From Erythrobacter sp. (lineage in GTDB: Bacteria; Pseudomonadota; Alphaproteobacteria; Sphingomonadales; Sphingomonadaceae), in contig JAACTC010000011.1 in NCBI GenBank assembly GCA_009993635.1, positions 1 through 60,088 on the forward strand: DNA of 60,088 nt, read 5' to 3'. The translations under genes were made by a program, and so were the position numbers. The first letter of the stretch is position 1; each line of letters opens with the position of its first letter. The notes under the pieces are model-generated. The model searched no databases. It had not been told where the DNA came from and saw only the letters and a program-made list of their open reading frames with translations. Shown here one piece after another: positions 46,904 through 56,248 of this stretch.

Positions 46904-48370
46904 CTAATTCTTCACAATCCACTTGCGGCGGGTGATGATCGCCAGCGCCGCAGCACCGAACAGCAGGCCGACCGGCGGGGCCGGAACCGGCGTACCGCTG
47001 CTGCCGCCGTGGCTGGAGCCGCCCGTGCTGGACCAACCGCTGCTGCCGTGGCCCGAGCCACCCCAGCGAGAGCTCCCATGGCTCGAACTGCCCTTGCTGG
47101 AGCTGTTATTGCCCGAGCTGGTGCTGACGTCGCCCGAAGTGGACGAGCTGCTGGACACGTCGCCCGAGGTCGAAGAGCTGGAGCTGACGTCGCCGGACGT
47201 CGAAGAGCTCGACGAGACATCGCCCGATGTGGACGAGCTGGAAGACACATCGCCGGAGGTCGACGAACTGCTGCTGACGTCGCCCGAAGATGAACTCGAA
47301 ACGTCACCGGACGACGAGCTGGAGACATCGCCGGAGGACGAACTCGAAACGTCGCCGGAGGACGAGCTCGACACATTGCCCGACGAGCTGGAGCTGGTCG
47401 AGCTCGACGGATTGCCCGAGGTGGAAGAGGATGTCGAAGACGACGTGCTCACACCGCCGGTCGACGTGCTCACGCCGCTCGAGGTGCTGACGCCGCCAGT
47501 TGAAGTGCTCACGCCCCCGGTCGAGGTGCTAACCCCGCCGGTGGAGGTGCTGACCCCGCCGGTGGAGGTCGACACACCGCCGGTGGTCGAAGAACTGCTG
47601 CTGGTCGAAGTGACACCGCCGGTCGAAGATGAGGTCGAACCGCCCGAGGTTGAGGACGAGGTCGAGCCACCCGAAGTCGAGGTCGAAGTCGACGCACCGA
47701 CATCGATATCGATGTTGATCCCGCCCGAACTGCCAACGTCTCCGGTCGATCCGACGCCGCTGGTGGTAGTCGTGCTGATCGCAACCGTCCCGCTGCTGCC
47801 ACCGCCGCCGAAGAAGCCGCCGAAGAAGCCGCCGCCGAAACCGCCGCCGCCGCTGCCGCCGATCACCGTGGTGCCGCCACCCTGGCCGCCACCGCCGCCG
47901 GAAAACCCGCCGCCATAGCCGTAACCGCCGGATCGCGTCGTCGTGGGGGCAACCGCCACCACCGTGCGCGAGGCACCATCGCCGAACTGGGCGCAGGCTT
48001 CCGCCGCAGCCACCAGATCCGCATCGTCGCGGGCAATCCGCGCGGTGCGGGTGCGGGCATCGTAGATGATCTCTTCACCCGCGCCGACGCCGGTTCCGTA
48101 GCCGCCCTGCCCGGCGAGGCTTGCCGGGACGCATTCGACCGTCCGCTTGACCACGCGGCGCGTGCGCAGCGTGGTGCGCGGCACCGTGCGTTCGACGACG
48201 CGGTCCTCCTTGATGTAGCGCATGGCGGGTGCAGGAGCGGGCGATTCCTTGACCGACTTGTAGTCGGTCGCGCCGACCTGCTCTTCGGCCACGTGAAGCG
48301 CGCCGCCGGCGAGGACGGCAGTGCCCGCGGCGGTCGCGGAGAGTTTTGCGAGAGCGATTTTCATCGACAT
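46904..48370 (-). CDS. Exported Ser/Thr/Gly-rich repeat protein with a PEP-CTERM-like C-terminus
   Basis: This 488-residue protein has an N-terminal signal-like segment (about 1-28), a modest globular part (about 30-130, with Arg-rich RTTLRTRRVVKRTVECVPA), then a glycine-rich stretch, and from about residue 215 to 445 a low-complexity region of STSGG, GGVSTST and SSSSSGDV/SSSSSTSGDV repeats. The end is a sorting-signal-like tripartite tail: VPAPP, a hydrophobic segment GLLFGAAALAII and RRKW. This resembles PEP-CTERM/exosortase substrates, which are usually surface or EPS-associated. The repeats predict a flexible, perhaps glycosylated, extracellular stalk. Function unknown; no exosortase is in the window. 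Confidence 0.78.
   Translation of the reverse strand: MSMKIALAKLSATAAGTAVLAGGALHVAEEQVGATDYKSVKESPAPAPAMRYIKEDRVVERTVPRTTLRTRRVVKRTVECVPASLAGQGGYGTGVGAGEEIIYDARTRTARIARDDADLVAAAEACAQFGDGASRTVVAVAPTTTRSGGYGYGGGFSGGGGGQGGGTTVIGGSGGGGFGGGFFGGFFGGGGSSGTVAISTTTTSGVGSTGDVGSSGGINIDIDVGASTSTSTSGGSTSSSTSGGSTSSSTGGVTSTSSSSSTTGGVSTSTGGVSTSTGGVSTSTGGVSTSTGGVSTSSGVSTSTGGVSTSSSTSSSTSGNPSSSTSSSSSGNVSSSSSGDVSSSSSGDVSSSSSGDVSSSSSGDVSSSSSTSGDVSSSSSTSGDVSSSSSTSGDVSSSSSTSGDVSSSSSTSGDVSTSSGNNSSSKGSSSHGSSRWGGSGHGSSGWSSTGGSSHGGSSGTPVPAPPVGLLFGAAALAIITRRKWIVKN
47127..47590 (-). repeat. Tandem coding repeats (30-, 24- and 21-nt units)
   Basis: Within the exported protein gene, about five 30-nt units (SSSSSTSGDV), four 24-nt units (SSSSSGDV) and six 21-nt units (GGVSTST) are arranged in blocks. 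Copies differ mostly at synonymous positions, so protein sequence rather than DNA identity is conserved. Such arrays are prone to copy-number change. Confidence 0.85.
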
Positions 48371-48559
48371 AGGCCAGGCTCTTTACATTCAAGCGCTTTA
48401 GAAACCGTTTCCACCGGCGGTTCCGATGGGTCAGGTAAATTGCGCCTATCTGCCTTAGGTCATGTCCCGCCCCTCTTCCGCAATGCGATTAACCATGAAA
48501 AAGCATTGCCTTGCGAAGATTTGGCAATCTTGCGCTAACCAATGGGGTCGGGTGTCCCA

Positions 48560-48583
48560 CCTTGGCACCGCCAGCGGCCAAGG
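48560..48583 (-). terminator. Weak hairpin after ruvB
   Basis: CCTTGGC and GCCAAGG pair as a 7-bp stem around a 10-nt loop just after the ruvB stop. No T run follows on the minus strand, so termination is uncertain. The rest of the gap up to the repeat-protein start at 48370 holds no gene that I can see. Confidence 0.3.
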
Positions 48584-48596
48584 GGTTACCCACGTG

Positions 48597-49643
48597 TTAG
48601 GATTTGTCGCCGAACAGGTCGCGCGAATCGCCTCCGACCGCTTTGGGAGCTGGCGCGACCAGCCCCAGATGCTGCCAGCCGCCCGCATTGAGGCAGCGCC
48701 CGCGCGCGGTGCGTGCCACGAGCCCTAGCTGGATCAGGAACGGCTCGACCACATCCTCCAGCGTGTCGCGCGGCTCGGCGAGCCCCGCCGCCAGCGTCTC
48801 GATCCCCACCGGGCCGCCACCATAGGTCTCCGCGATCATGGTCAGGTAGCGGCGATCCATCGCATCGAGGCCGAGCGAATCGACCTCCAGCTTGGTCAGC
48901 GCGCTGTCGGCCACCTGCGCGGTAATGCTTGGCGCATTGTCGACACTGGCAAAGTCGCGCACCCGGCGCAGCAGGCGCCCGGCAACACGCGGCGTCCCGC
49001 GCGACCGGCGGGCGATCTCGCGCGCGCCATCAGGTTCGATTGCAAGGCCGAGTTTGTTCGCGCCGCGCGTCACCACCCGCTCCAGCTCTTCATGCGTGTA
49101 GAAGTTGAGCCGCACCGGAATGCCGAAGCGATCGCGCAACGGCGTGGTCAACAGACCCTGCCGCGTGGTCGCGCCGATCAGCGTGAACGGCGGCAGGTCG
49201 ATCCGCACGCTGCGCGCCGAAGGCCCCTCGCCGATCATCAGGTCGAGCGCGCGGTCCTCCATCGCGGGGTAGAGCACTTCCTCGACCACCGGATTGAGGC
49301 GGTGAATCTCGTCGATGAACAGCACGTCGTGCGGTTCGAGATTGGTCAGCAGCGCGGCCAGATCGCCCGCCTTGGCGATCACCGGCCCGCTGGTGGAGCG
49401 GAAGCCCGCCCCCAGCTCGCGCGCGACGATCTGCGCCAGCGTGGTCTTGCCGAGCCCCGGCGGCCCGAAGAACAGCGTATGATCCATCGCCTCGCCGCGG
49501 CGCTTGGCGGCGGCGATGAACACGCCAAGGTTCTCACGCGCAGCCTCCTGCCCGATGAACTCGGTGAGGCTCTTGGGCCGCAGCGCCGCATCGGGATCGT
49601 CCGGCAGGCGTTCGGGGGTGTGGAGGGGGACGGGTTCAGTCAT
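48597..49643 (-). CDS. ruvB: Holliday junction branch migration DNA helicase RuvB
   Basis: RuvB is the hexameric AAA+ motor that drives branch migration with RuvA. The 348-residue protein has Walker [13 protein letters not shown] (about 61-72), Walker [13 protein letters not shown], sensor 1 [20 protein letters not shown] and the C-terminal winged helix with [12 protein letters not shown]. The ATG overlaps the stop of an upstream membrane gene (ATGA at 49640-49643). ruvA lies two genes upstream, which is unusual since ruvA and ruvB are normally adjacent. Confidence 0.96.
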   Translation of the reverse strand: MTEPVPLHTPERLPDDPDAALRPKSLTEFIGQEAARENLGVFIAAAKRRGEAMDHTLFFGPPGLGKTTLAQIVARELGAGFRSTSGPVIAKAGDLAALLTNLEPHDVLFIDEIHRLNPVVEEVLYPAMEDRALDLMIGEGPSARSVRIDLPPFTLIGATTRQGLLTTPLRDRFGIPVRLNFYTHEELERVVTRGANKLGLAIEPDGAREIARRSRGTPRVAGRLLRRVRDFASVDNAPSITAQVADSALTKLEVDSLGLDAMDRRYLTMIAETYGGGPVGIETLAAGLAEPRDTLEDVVEPFLIQLGLVARTARGRCLNAGGWQHLGLVAPAPKAVGGDSRDLFGDKS

Positions 49644-50104
49644 GTGATAGCATAGAGCGCGACAAACGCACCGATCAGAAAAAAGAGGAGAGAAGCAACT
49701 GCAAGCCCACCTGCTATGGTCAAGGTCACCTCAGCGCGCTTATCCCAAACTTCAGGCGTAAACTCCTCGCCCGTTTGGTTAGCCTGAGCAAGCGCCTTAT
49801 TCGCTTCGTTGAACGCCGCATTCATCAGGTGGTCCTGGGAATTTGCCCCAAAAAAGTACGCGGCAAGACAGGCGCCCAAGCCTAGGCCGAACCAAACGAA
49901 TGCCCAAAAAAGTCCGTTTTGCCCAAAATCACGGGTCGAATTTCCCACCATTGTCAGAAGTGCAATTATTGCTCCCCCGTTTGATAGGAAAAGGCTACGC
50001 ATGCCAGCCTGCGCATATTGCACGGTATACTGGAGACGATTGTCCGACTCGATTCGACGGAGACGCGCTTCTTCTAATAGAGATTCGCGAACCGTCTCAT
50101 CCAT
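49640..50104 (-). CDS. Unrecognised small membrane protein inserted between ruvA and ruvB
   Basis: I do not recognise this 154-residue protein. It has a charged helical N-terminus (about 1-40), two membrane helices near 43-60 and 68-90, a soluble acidic stretch ([22 protein letters not shown]), and a C-terminal hydrophobic helix pair near 125-150. Its codons are visibly less GC-rich than those of its neighbours, with runs such as AAAA and many T-ending codons, suggesting acquisition from elsewhere. ATG 50104 is chosen; the frame opens to 50143. The last codon overlaps the ruvB start, so ruvB translation is coupled to it. Confidence 0.6.
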   Translation of the reverse strand: MDETVRESLLEEARLRRIESDNRLQYTVQYAQAGMRSLFLSNGGAIIALLTMVGNSTRDFGQNGLFWAFVWFGLGLGACLAAYFFGANSQDHLMNAAFNEANKALAQANQTGEEFTPEVWDKRAEVTLTIAGGLAVASLLFFLIGAFVALYAIT

Positions 50105-50159
50105 GTTGCCTTGCTTCGCTCCTGAAGGCCCCATTTCCCTCAAGCCACTTCGTCCCTCT

Positions 50160-50711
50160 TCAAAACGGGTTCACCGTATAACCCTGCTGCTGGAGCAGCG
50201 CATGGGCGGTCATGGCGGAGAGGGCCATCTCCACGCCGGGGAGCAGTTCGGACTTTGCCACGCCCTGCCCCGCCGCGCTCTGGCCGCAGACGATGAAGCG
50301 CACGCCCTGGTCGATCATCTCGCGCACCGCCGCAGCAGAGGGGTTCGTCTCGCCGCGATCGCGCGCGGCCCATGCGGCATCACTCAGCAGGTCGAACACC
50401 GCAGGCCCGTGGACGACCACTGCCGCGCGGTTCTCCATCGGCTCGACCCCGGCGCGCGCGTTCATGTTGATGAAGCGCGCCGCGCTTTCGAACCCTCGGT
50501 TGAGCTTGCCGTCCTTGGCAGGTTGCGAGACGTCGAAGGCGACGTGGAAGCTCGCGTCTTCGGGAATCGCGAAGTCGGCATCGGGCACGTCGGCGACCGG
50601 GCCGAACTCGGTGAACACCGGGCCGTAAGTGAAGGTCGCGGGCTGCGCGTCCTGCGCCGCCGCAGGCGCGCCGATTGCCAGCGCCGCAGCCGCCATCAGT
50701 GTCACTCTCAT
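50160..50711 (-). CDS. Periplasmic DsrE-like (DsrE/F family) protein
   Basis: This protein of about 183 residues has a signal peptide (ending about APAAAQ) and a DsrE/F-type fold, with VVVHGPAVFDLLSD, GVRFIVCGQSAAGQGVAKSELLPGVEMALSAMTAH, where the Cys in VCGQSA would be the sulfur-handling residue in the family. It may carry sulfane sulfur or an unknown ligand in the periplasm. Several ATGs lie between 50711 and 50723; I take 50711 as it has GGAG 6 nt upstream. It begins right after (or overlapping) ruvA. Confidence 0.72.
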   Translation of the reverse strand: MRVTLMAAAALAIGAPAAAQDAQPATFTYGPVFTEFGPVADVPDADFAIPEDASFHVAFDVSQPAKDGKLNRGFESAARFINMNARAGVEPMENRAAVVVHGPAVFDLLSDAAWAARDRGETNPSAAAVREMIDQGVRFIVCGQSAAGQGVAKSELLPGVEMALSAMTAHALLQQQGYTVNPF

Positions 50712-50722
50712 ACGCATCTCCA

Positions 50723-51322
50723 TCACCCCGCCGCCTTCTTGAGCGCGACCCGGATAAGCTCGCCCTCGCTCGCGCCTTCGCCCAGTTCGCCCGCCGCCTC
50801 GGCCACCGCCTTGGCGGCGATGGCGGGCTTGAAGCCGAGGTTCTCCAGCGCGGAGACCGCATCGGCGCTCGCCCCGCCCTTGGGAGCGGCCACCGCCACT
50901 CCGCCCGGCGCCACGGGCAGCGCGCCTGCCTTGTCCTGCAATTCGTTGACGATCCGGCTCGCCAGTTTCGGCCCAACCCCGTTAGCCCGCGCCACCATCG
51001 CCGCATCGCCGCCCGCGCAGGCCGCCTGCACCTCGCCCGCCGACAGGACGGAGAGGATCGCCAGCGCCACCTTGCTGCCCACGCCCTGCACGCTGGTGAG
51101 CAGCCGGAACCAGTCGCGCTCCGCCGCTTCGGCGAAGCCGAGCAGCCGCATGTCGTTCTCGCTCACCTGCAAATCGGTGAACAGCCGCGCCTGCCCGCCT
51201 TCCGATCCCAGCGCGTCCAATGTGCGGGTCGAGCAGTGGACGAGGTAACCGACGCCGCCCACGTCGATCACTGCCCAATCGGGGCCGGTCGCGTCGAGCG
51301 TTCCTGTCAGCTTTGCAATCAT
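50723..51322 (-). CDS. ruvA: Holliday junction branch migration protein RuvA
   Basis: RuvA binds four-way junctions and loads RuvB. The 199-residue protein starts [10 protein letters not shown], has the OB-fold N-terminus, two helix-hairpin-helix stretches ([17 protein letters not shown] and [19 protein letters not shown]), and the C-terminal domain [21 protein letters not shown] that contacts RuvB. ATG 51322 is the family start. No ruvC lies upstream in the window; aroC is the next gene, on the other strand. Confidence 0.94.
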   Translation of the reverse strand: MIAKLTGTLDATGPDWAVIDVGGVGYLVHCSTRTLDALGSEGGQARLFTDLQVSENDMRLLGFAEAAERDWFRLLTSVQGVGSKVALAILSVLSAGEVQAACAGGDAAMVARANGVGPKLASRIVNELQDKAGALPVAPGGVAVAAPKGGASADAVSALENLGFKPAIAAKAVAEAAGELGEGASEGELIRVALKKAAG

Positions 51323-51626
51323 GGTTTGTTCCTGCCCTACTCCGCTTCGCAATGCCAGCGCAGTGCGCAGGTTTTGCCAAGCCGGGCCAGGTTTGGGCTG
51401 GGGCCTGACACACCTGACACAGTGTTCAGGCGCTCAAATCCACTCGATCAGTGCGAGGCCATTTATCGCCCCTGCCGATCAGCCATGCAGGCAGCCGTTC
51501 CGACAATGACAAAGAGCAGCCCGCACCATACCGCGCCGATGCGGAGTAGGAAAATCCGCCGACGCGCTTTGAGTGCGCACGGTTCGGGCGTGGACAGCGC
51601 ACAACTGTTGAGGCAACGCTTGCGCC
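51323..51626. other. 304-bp intergenic region between divergent ruvA and aroC
   Basis: No convincing gene is present. Two short open frames on the plus strand and one frame with a hydrophobic segment but no start codon on the minus strand were examined. A near-palindrome CCTGACACAGTGTTCAGG at 51413-51430 (hairpin with one bulged T) is the only structured element I saw and could be an operator. Confidence 0.4.
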
Positions 51627-52718
51627 ATGAGTTGGAACACGTTCGGGCGGGTCTTCCGCTTCACCACCTGGGGGGAAAGCCACGGGCCTGCGATCGGCGC
51701 GGTTGTCGACGGGTGCCCGCCGGGTATCGCGCTCACCGAAGACGACATCCAGCCATGGCTCGACAGGCGCAAGCCGGGGCAGAACAAGTTCACCACCCAG
51801 CGGCGCGAGCCCGATCAGGTGCGCATCCTCTCGGGCGTGTTCGATGGCCCCGACGGCACCCAGCGCACGACGGGCACGCCGATCAGTCTGATGATCGAGA
51901 ATGTCGATCAGCGCTCGAAAGACTACTCCAACGTCGCGCAGGCCTATCGCCCCGGCCACGCCGACTACACTTACGACGCCAAATACGGGTTTCGCGACTA
52001 TCGCGGCGGCGGGCGCTCGTCGGCGCGCGAAACCGCGATGCGCGTCGCGGCGGGTGCGGTCGCGCGGCTGGTCGTGCCGCAGGTCAGCATCCTCGCCTAC
52101 GTGGCGGAAATCGGCGGCGACCGGATCGACCCGGCCAATTTCGACGCCGAGCAGATCGCGCAAAACCCCTTCTGGTGCCCCGATGCAGACGCCGCAAAGC
52201 GCTGGGAGACGCTCGTCGACGACGCGCGCAAGGCAGGCTCCTCGCTCGGCGCGGTGGTCGAGTGTGTGGCACGCGGAGTCCCCGCAGGCTGGGGCGCGCC
52301 GCTCTACGCCAAGCTCGACAGCGAGCTGGCGGCGGCGATGATGAGCATCAATGCGGTCAAGGGCGTGGAGATCGGTGACGGCTTCGACGCCGCGCGCCTC
52401 TCGGGCGAAGCGAACGCCGACCCGATGCGGCCCGCGTCAGAGGGCGGCGAAGCGCCCGAGTTCACCGCCAACCACGCAGGCGGCATCGCAGGCGGGATCG
52501 CCACCGGCCAGCCGGTCACCTGCCGCGTGGCGTTCAAGCCGACCAGCTCCATCCTCACCCCGGTCGACACGATCACGCGAGAAGGCGAGGCAACCCAGAT
52601 CAGCACCAAGGGCCGCCACGACCCCTGCGTCGGCATTCGCGGCGTGCCCGTGGTCGAGGCGATGATGGCTTGCGTGCTGGCGGATCAGGCGCTGCTCCAT
52701 CGGGCGCAGTGCGGGTAG
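51627..52718 (+). CDS. aroC: Chorismate synthase
   Basis: AroC converts EPSP to chorismate, the last shikimate pathway step, using reduced FMN. The 363-residue protein has the family signatures [18 protein letters not shown] (near the start), [21 protein letters not shown] (about 130-150, read here as [12 protein letters not shown]), and [16 protein letters not shown] near the end. The length is normal and the ATG at 51627 begins [21 protein letters not shown]. It stands alone, divergent from ruvA. Confidence 0.96.
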   Translation: MSWNTFGRVFRFTTWGESHGPAIGAVVDGCPPGIALTEDDIQPWLDRRKPGQNKFTTQRREPDQVRILSGVFDGPDGTQRTTGTPISLMIENVDQRSKDYSNVAQAYRPGHADYTYDAKYGFRDYRGGGRSSARETAMRVAAGAVARLVVPQVSILAYVAEIGGDRIDPANFDAEQIAQNPFWCPDADAAKRWETLVDDARKAGSSLGAVVECVARGVPAGWGAPLYAKLDSELAAAMMSINAVKGVEIGDGFDAARLSGEANADPMRPASEGGEAPEFTANHAGGIAGGIATGQPVTCRVAFKPTSSILTPVDTITREGEATQISTKGRHDPCVGIRGVPVVEAMMACVLADQALLHRAQCG

Positions 52719-52849
52719 ATGTAATCCTGCTTCCGGTGCAATGTTCAGTCTGGGGCACTTGGGACGCATTCGACTCGAGAACCATGCGTTCTCATATGAT
52801 CGGGGCTACAAACCATCCCTCATGATCGGGGGCGTCGAAAGGGGGCACC

Positions 52850-53983
52850 ATGCGCATCGTTACCGCTTGCCGGACACTGATCGCTGCTGTGGCATTAATT
52901 TCGTGGCCGACGCTTGCACAGCAGACCGAAGCGGCCGAGCCCGCGCCGCCCGAGGCACTGGAGCGTCTGGACGCCTACGCGCAGGCCCTGACCGCTGCGG
53001 ATCTGTTCTCCGGCGTCGTTCTCGTGGCGAATAATGGCGAGGTCGTCTTCGAGCGCGCATACGGCATGCGCGACGAAAGCAGCGAGGATGCGCTCAAGGT
53101 CGACGCACGTTTCGATATCGCTTCCGCTGGCAAGATGTTCACCGCAACCGCTGCCTTGCAACAGATCGCGGCCGGCAAACTGACTCTGGATACTACCCTT
53201 GGCGAGGTGCTGCCGGACTATCCCGACGCAGCAATGCGCGAAGCGACGATCTATCAGCTGTTGACCCATAGCGCCGGGGCCGGGGAAACGGACGCCCTGT
53301 TCTACCCCGATAGTCTGGTATGGCACGGAACTGAGCCAAGCGTTGCCGATCTGGTCGGCCTTTACGATGCCCGGGATCCCACCTTTGTGCCAGGTAGCGG
53401 ACAGGAGTACAGCAATCACACCATGACACTGCTGGGTCGGGTCGTCGAGGTGCTGTCCGGCCAGGATTATCGATCCTACATAGCGGAACATATCTTCGAG
53501 CCCGCCGGGATGGACGCCGCACACGCGAACGACGCTTGCGACCCGGACGATCCTGCACAGGCGATCGGCTATGTCACCGTGGCCGACGAGCGGATGCCGA
53601 ATTGTTTCGCCACCCTAGATGGCGGCTGGCCTGCGGGCGGTCAGTCGTTCTCGGCGCAAGATTTGCTCCGCTTCGTGTCTGCGCTGCGCGAGGAGCGGCT
53701 GGGTGTGCCTCGCTCCCTTTTCGAACAGGCCACCACTCCAAAACTGAGTTTCATCGGGCTTGGCTTTTTCGCCACCGACTATGGCGAGGGCCATCTTCCC
53801 CGCGATCTGCGCTGGGGGCACGGAGGGATGATCTATGGAGAGTGCATCGATGTGCGCACCTATGAGATGACGGGCGAAACGATCGTGACGCTGGGCAATA
53901 ATGGCAGCCCCGCGTGCTACCGCGTTGCCGGGTTCCTCCACGAAGACTGGAAGAAACGCAACGCGATGATGCCTCCCCGTTAA
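52850..53983 (+). CDS. Exported serine hydrolase (beta-lactamase/class C-like family)
   Basis: This 377-residue protein has a signal peptide (about 1-24, ending TLAQ) and a class C beta-lactamase-like fold. The SxxK motif reads SAGKMF, the second motif YSN occurs in QEYSNHTMTLLG, and the third motif HGG is in WGHGGMIYG. Cys residues near the C-terminus may form a disulfide. Family members are carboxypeptidases, esterases or peptidases; no drug-resistance role can be claimed. ATG 52850 follows GGGGGCACC. Confidence 0.82.
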   Translation: MRIVTACRTLIAAVALISWPTLAQQTEAAEPAPPEALERLDAYAQALTAADLFSGVVLVANNGEVVFERAYGMRDESSEDALKVDARFDIASAGKMFTATAALQQIAAGKLTLDTTLGEVLPDYPDAAMREATIYQLLTHSAGAGETDALFYPDSLVWHGTEPSVADLVGLYDARDPTFVPGSGQEYSNHTMTLLGRVVEVLSGQDYRSYIAEHIFEPAGMDAAHANDACDPDDPAQAIGYVTVADERMPNCFATLDGGWPAGGQSFSAQDLLRFVSALREERLGVPRSLFEQATTPKLSFIGLGFFATDYGEGHLPRDLRWGHGGMIYGECIDVRTYEMTGETIVTLGNNGSPACYRVAGFLHEDWKKRNAMMPPR

Positions 53984-54154
53984 GTTCGCAGGCATCCGCA
54001 GCGAGCCCGTGGTCAAGACAATGGCGGCTGCGTGTTGGCGAGGTTTCCCTTCAAGCCTTCGACATCGGGCGCAAAACTCCTGCAACCCGCCGCTCGGCGC
54101 TTCCGAAAGCCCTACGCAAGAATAAGCCGGTTGGAATTGCGGAGGGGAATGAAA

Positions 54155-55531
54155 ATGAGACGTTTCAAGACGGGCTTCATGCGAGCGGCTGGCGTTGTAT
54201 CGGCCGTTTTCGCTCTCGCCCTGTCCGCGCAATCTGCGGGCGCCGCAGAGCCGGGGAACGGCTTTCAGGTCGAACGCTACGAGGTCGAACTTCGCCCGGA
54301 CCTTGCCACCACCGCAGTCTCCGGGTCGCAGGCGATCGAGCTGGTCGTAACCGATGCCGATCTTAGGGAGGTCGTCTTCTCGTCCAATGCGCTGGAGGTC
54401 GAAGGCGCGACGCTCGATGGATCACCGATCGCGGTGGTGTCGGATGAAAGCGGCATCGCCTTCACGCTGCCCCGGCCACTGGCTGTCGGTGAGACCGTCC
54501 GGCTGCAATTCACGATGCGCGGCTTTCCCGCACGCGGCGTCACCACGGTGCCGAATGGAATATATACCGGCTATTTTGGGTGCGACTGGATGGTGTGTCT
54601 CCAGAATCCGCCCGGCGACAAGGCGGACCTGCAGCTCGACCTGTTCCTGCCGGACGGTGCGGTTTCGCTTGGCGTGGGTGAGCAGACCGAGACCGTCGAT
54701 CTGCCCGGCGATCTGACGCTGCATCGCTGGCAGAGCGATTGGCCCACATCTCCCTATCTGTTCGGCTTCGCTGCGGGACGGTTCTCGCGAATGGACGTCG
54801 ACACACCGCACGGAACATTGTCCTACCTGAACGGAACGGGCGACACTGCCGACCTCGCTGATCTGTTCGCGCAGACGCCGGAGATGGTCGCGTTTTTCGC
54901 GTCGCGCGCCGGGCTCGACCTACCCGGCGGGGCCTATGCGCAACTGCTAGTCCCGGGTCGCGCCGCGCAGGAGACTATGAGCTTTTCGATCATCGGCCTG
55001 GGCGAGCTGGAGCGCGAACGCGAAGATCCGTCATCGGCCTGGATCATCGCGCACGAGCTGGCGCATCAGTGGTGGGGCAATCTCGTCACGACGCAGACAT
55101 GGCGCGATTTCTGGCTCAACGAAGGCTTTGCCACCTACATGGTTGCCGCATGGGAACAGCATCGCTTCGGCGAGGCAGCGTACCAGCAGGAGCTCGACGT
55201 CTTGCGCAAGCGGCGCAAGCAATTGCAAGAGCTTGGCTGGGACAAGCCGCTGACATGGGATGGCGACTATCCCACGCTCGGCCATCGGCGCGCGGTGCAA
55301 TATAGCAAGGGCGCCCTGTTTCTTTCCGAACTGCGCGAAGACATCGGCGATGCGGCGTTCTGGGAGGGTGTGCGCGCCTATACGAAGGCGCACGCCGGCG
55401 GAACCGTGACCAGCCGCGATCTGCAATCGGCCATGGAGCGGGCGAGTGGGCGCGATCTGGAGCCATTGTTTGCCGAATGGGTCTACGGAGTCGACGGCGA
55501 TCAGAGCGCGGATGTCGCCGAAACGCCATGA
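54155..55531 (+). CDS. Exported M1 family metallopeptidase
   Basis: This protein of about 458 residues has a signal peptide (hydrophobic region to about residue 38, ending SAGAAEPG) and an M1 aminopeptidase-like domain. The zinc motif HELAHQWWGN and the downstream Glu ligand in NEGFATYMVAAWEQ are present. The GxMEN exopeptidase motif is not obvious, so substrate specificity may differ from classical aminopeptidase N. Two ATGs (54149 and 54155) follow GGAGG; 54155 has the better spacing. It may act in periplasmic peptide turnover. Confidence 0.85.
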   Translation: MRRFKTGFMRAAGVVSAVFALALSAQSAGAAEPGNGFQVERYEVELRPDLATTAVSGSQAIELVVTDADLREVVFSSNALEVEGATLDGSPIAVVSDESGIAFTLPRPLAVGETVRLQFTMRGFPARGVTTVPNGIYTGYFGCDWMVCLQNPPGDKADLQLDLFLPDGAVSLGVGEQTETVDLPGDLTLHRWQSDWPTSPYLFGFAAGRFSRMDVDTPHGTLSYLNGTGDTADLADLFAQTPEMVAFFASRAGLDLPGGAYAQLLVPGRAAQETMSFSIIGLGELEREREDPSSAWIIAHELAHQWWGNLVTTQTWRDFWLNEGFATYMVAAWEQHRFGEAAYQQELDVLRKRRKQLQELGWDKPLTWDGDYPTLGHRRAVQYSKGALFLSELREDIGDAAFWEGVRAYTKAHAGGTVTSRDLQSAMERASGRDLEPLFAEWVYGVDGDQSADVAETP

Positions 55532-55571
55532 AACGAGCGATTCCGTGGTTTCAAAAAGTTCCACGAATTTG

Positions 55572-55608
55572 ATCGATAATTCCGATGGGTGCCATCGCCA
55601 CAAATCGC
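55572..55608. promoter_or_regulatory. Four-element OxyR-spaced motif upstream of ahpC
   Basis: ATCG (55572), CGAT (55583), ATCG (55594) and TCGC (55605) are each separated by exactly 7 bp, the spacing of the OxyR site ATAG-N7-CTAT-N7-ATAG-N7-CTAT. Three of the four elements form perfect ATCG/CGAT copies. The site ends 62 bp before the ahpC ATG. No oxyR gene is in the window, so this is inferred. Confidence 0.45.
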
Positions 55609-55670
55609 TTTTGTGCGTCGCAGCAGGCACTATCTAGGCGCTGAGTTTCAACCCCTAGAGGAGACACGCA

Positions 55671-56237
55671 ATGGGTATCATCGGAAGCCAGATCAAACCG
55701 TTCAAGGCCACCGCATTCCAGGCCGACAAGGACTTTTTCGAAGTCACCGACGAAGATGTGAAGGGCAAGTGGGCCGTCTTCTTCTTCTATCCGGCGGACT
55801 TCACCTTCGTGTGCCCGACCGAGCTGGAAGACCTCGGCGCGCAGTACGACAAGCTGCAGGACATGGGCGTCGACGTCTATGGCGTCAGCACCGACACGCA
55901 TTTCAGCCACAAGGCATGGCACGACACCTCGGAAAAGATCGGCAAGCTCAAGTTCGCCTTCCTCGGCGACCAGCTGCACACGATCTCGAAGAACTTCGGC
56001 GTGCTGCGTGAGGAAATGGGCCTCGCCGACCGTGCGACCTTCGTGGTCGATCCCGACGGCGTGATCCAGGTGATGGAGCAGACCTGCGAAGGCGTGGGCC
56101 GCAATGCCACCGAACTGGTCCGCAAGATCAAGGCTGCACAGTATGTCCGCAACAACCCCGGCCAGGTCTGCCCGGCCGCGTGGGAAGAAGACAGCGACAC
56201 GCTGACCCCCTCGCTCGACCTCGTCGGCAAGCTGTAA
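55671..56237 (+). CDS. ahpC: Alkyl hydroperoxide reductase subunit C (peroxiredoxin)
   Basis: AhpC reduces hydrogen peroxide and alkyl hydroperoxides. This 188-residue typical 2-Cys peroxiredoxin has peroxidatic Cys48 in [12 protein letters not shown] and resolving Cys167 in GQVCPAAW. The start ATG follows AGGAGACACGCA. The product pairs with AhpF downstream, which re-reduces it with NADH/NADPH. A structured intergenic repeat of about 130 bp separates the two genes. Confidence 0.96.
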   Translation: MGIIGSQIKPFKATAFQADKDFFEVTDEDVKGKWAVFFFYPADFTFVCPTELEDLGAQYDKLQDMGVDVYGVSTDTHFSHKAWHDTSEKIGKLKFAFLGDQLHTISKNFGVLREEMGLADRATFVVDPDGVIQVMEQTCEGVGRNATELVRKIKAAQYVRNNPGQVCPAAWEEDSDTLTPSLDLVGKL

Positions 56238-56248
56238 GCATCGAACCG

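Noticed and set aside
47127..47590. Impression of a CRISPR-like array
   Set aside because: The units are directly tandem without spacers, in frame, and vary at synonymous sites; no cas genes are near.
46923..47918. A 331-codon Pro/Glu/Leu/Val-rich frame opposite the repeat protein
   Set aside because: It mirrors the repeats on the other strand, starts and ends without signals, and the opposite frame has a signal peptide and a sorting-like tail.
51328..51342. A possible SOS (LexA) site GTTC-N7-ACTC before ruvA
   Set aside because: Two of four bases in the second half differ from the alphaproteobacterial GTTC-N7-GTTC box, so it is not supported.
51426..51626. A hydrophobic reading frame on the minus strand in the ruvA-aroC gap
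   Set aside because: It resembles a membrane segment but has no ATG, GTG or TTG start in frame and no ribosome site.
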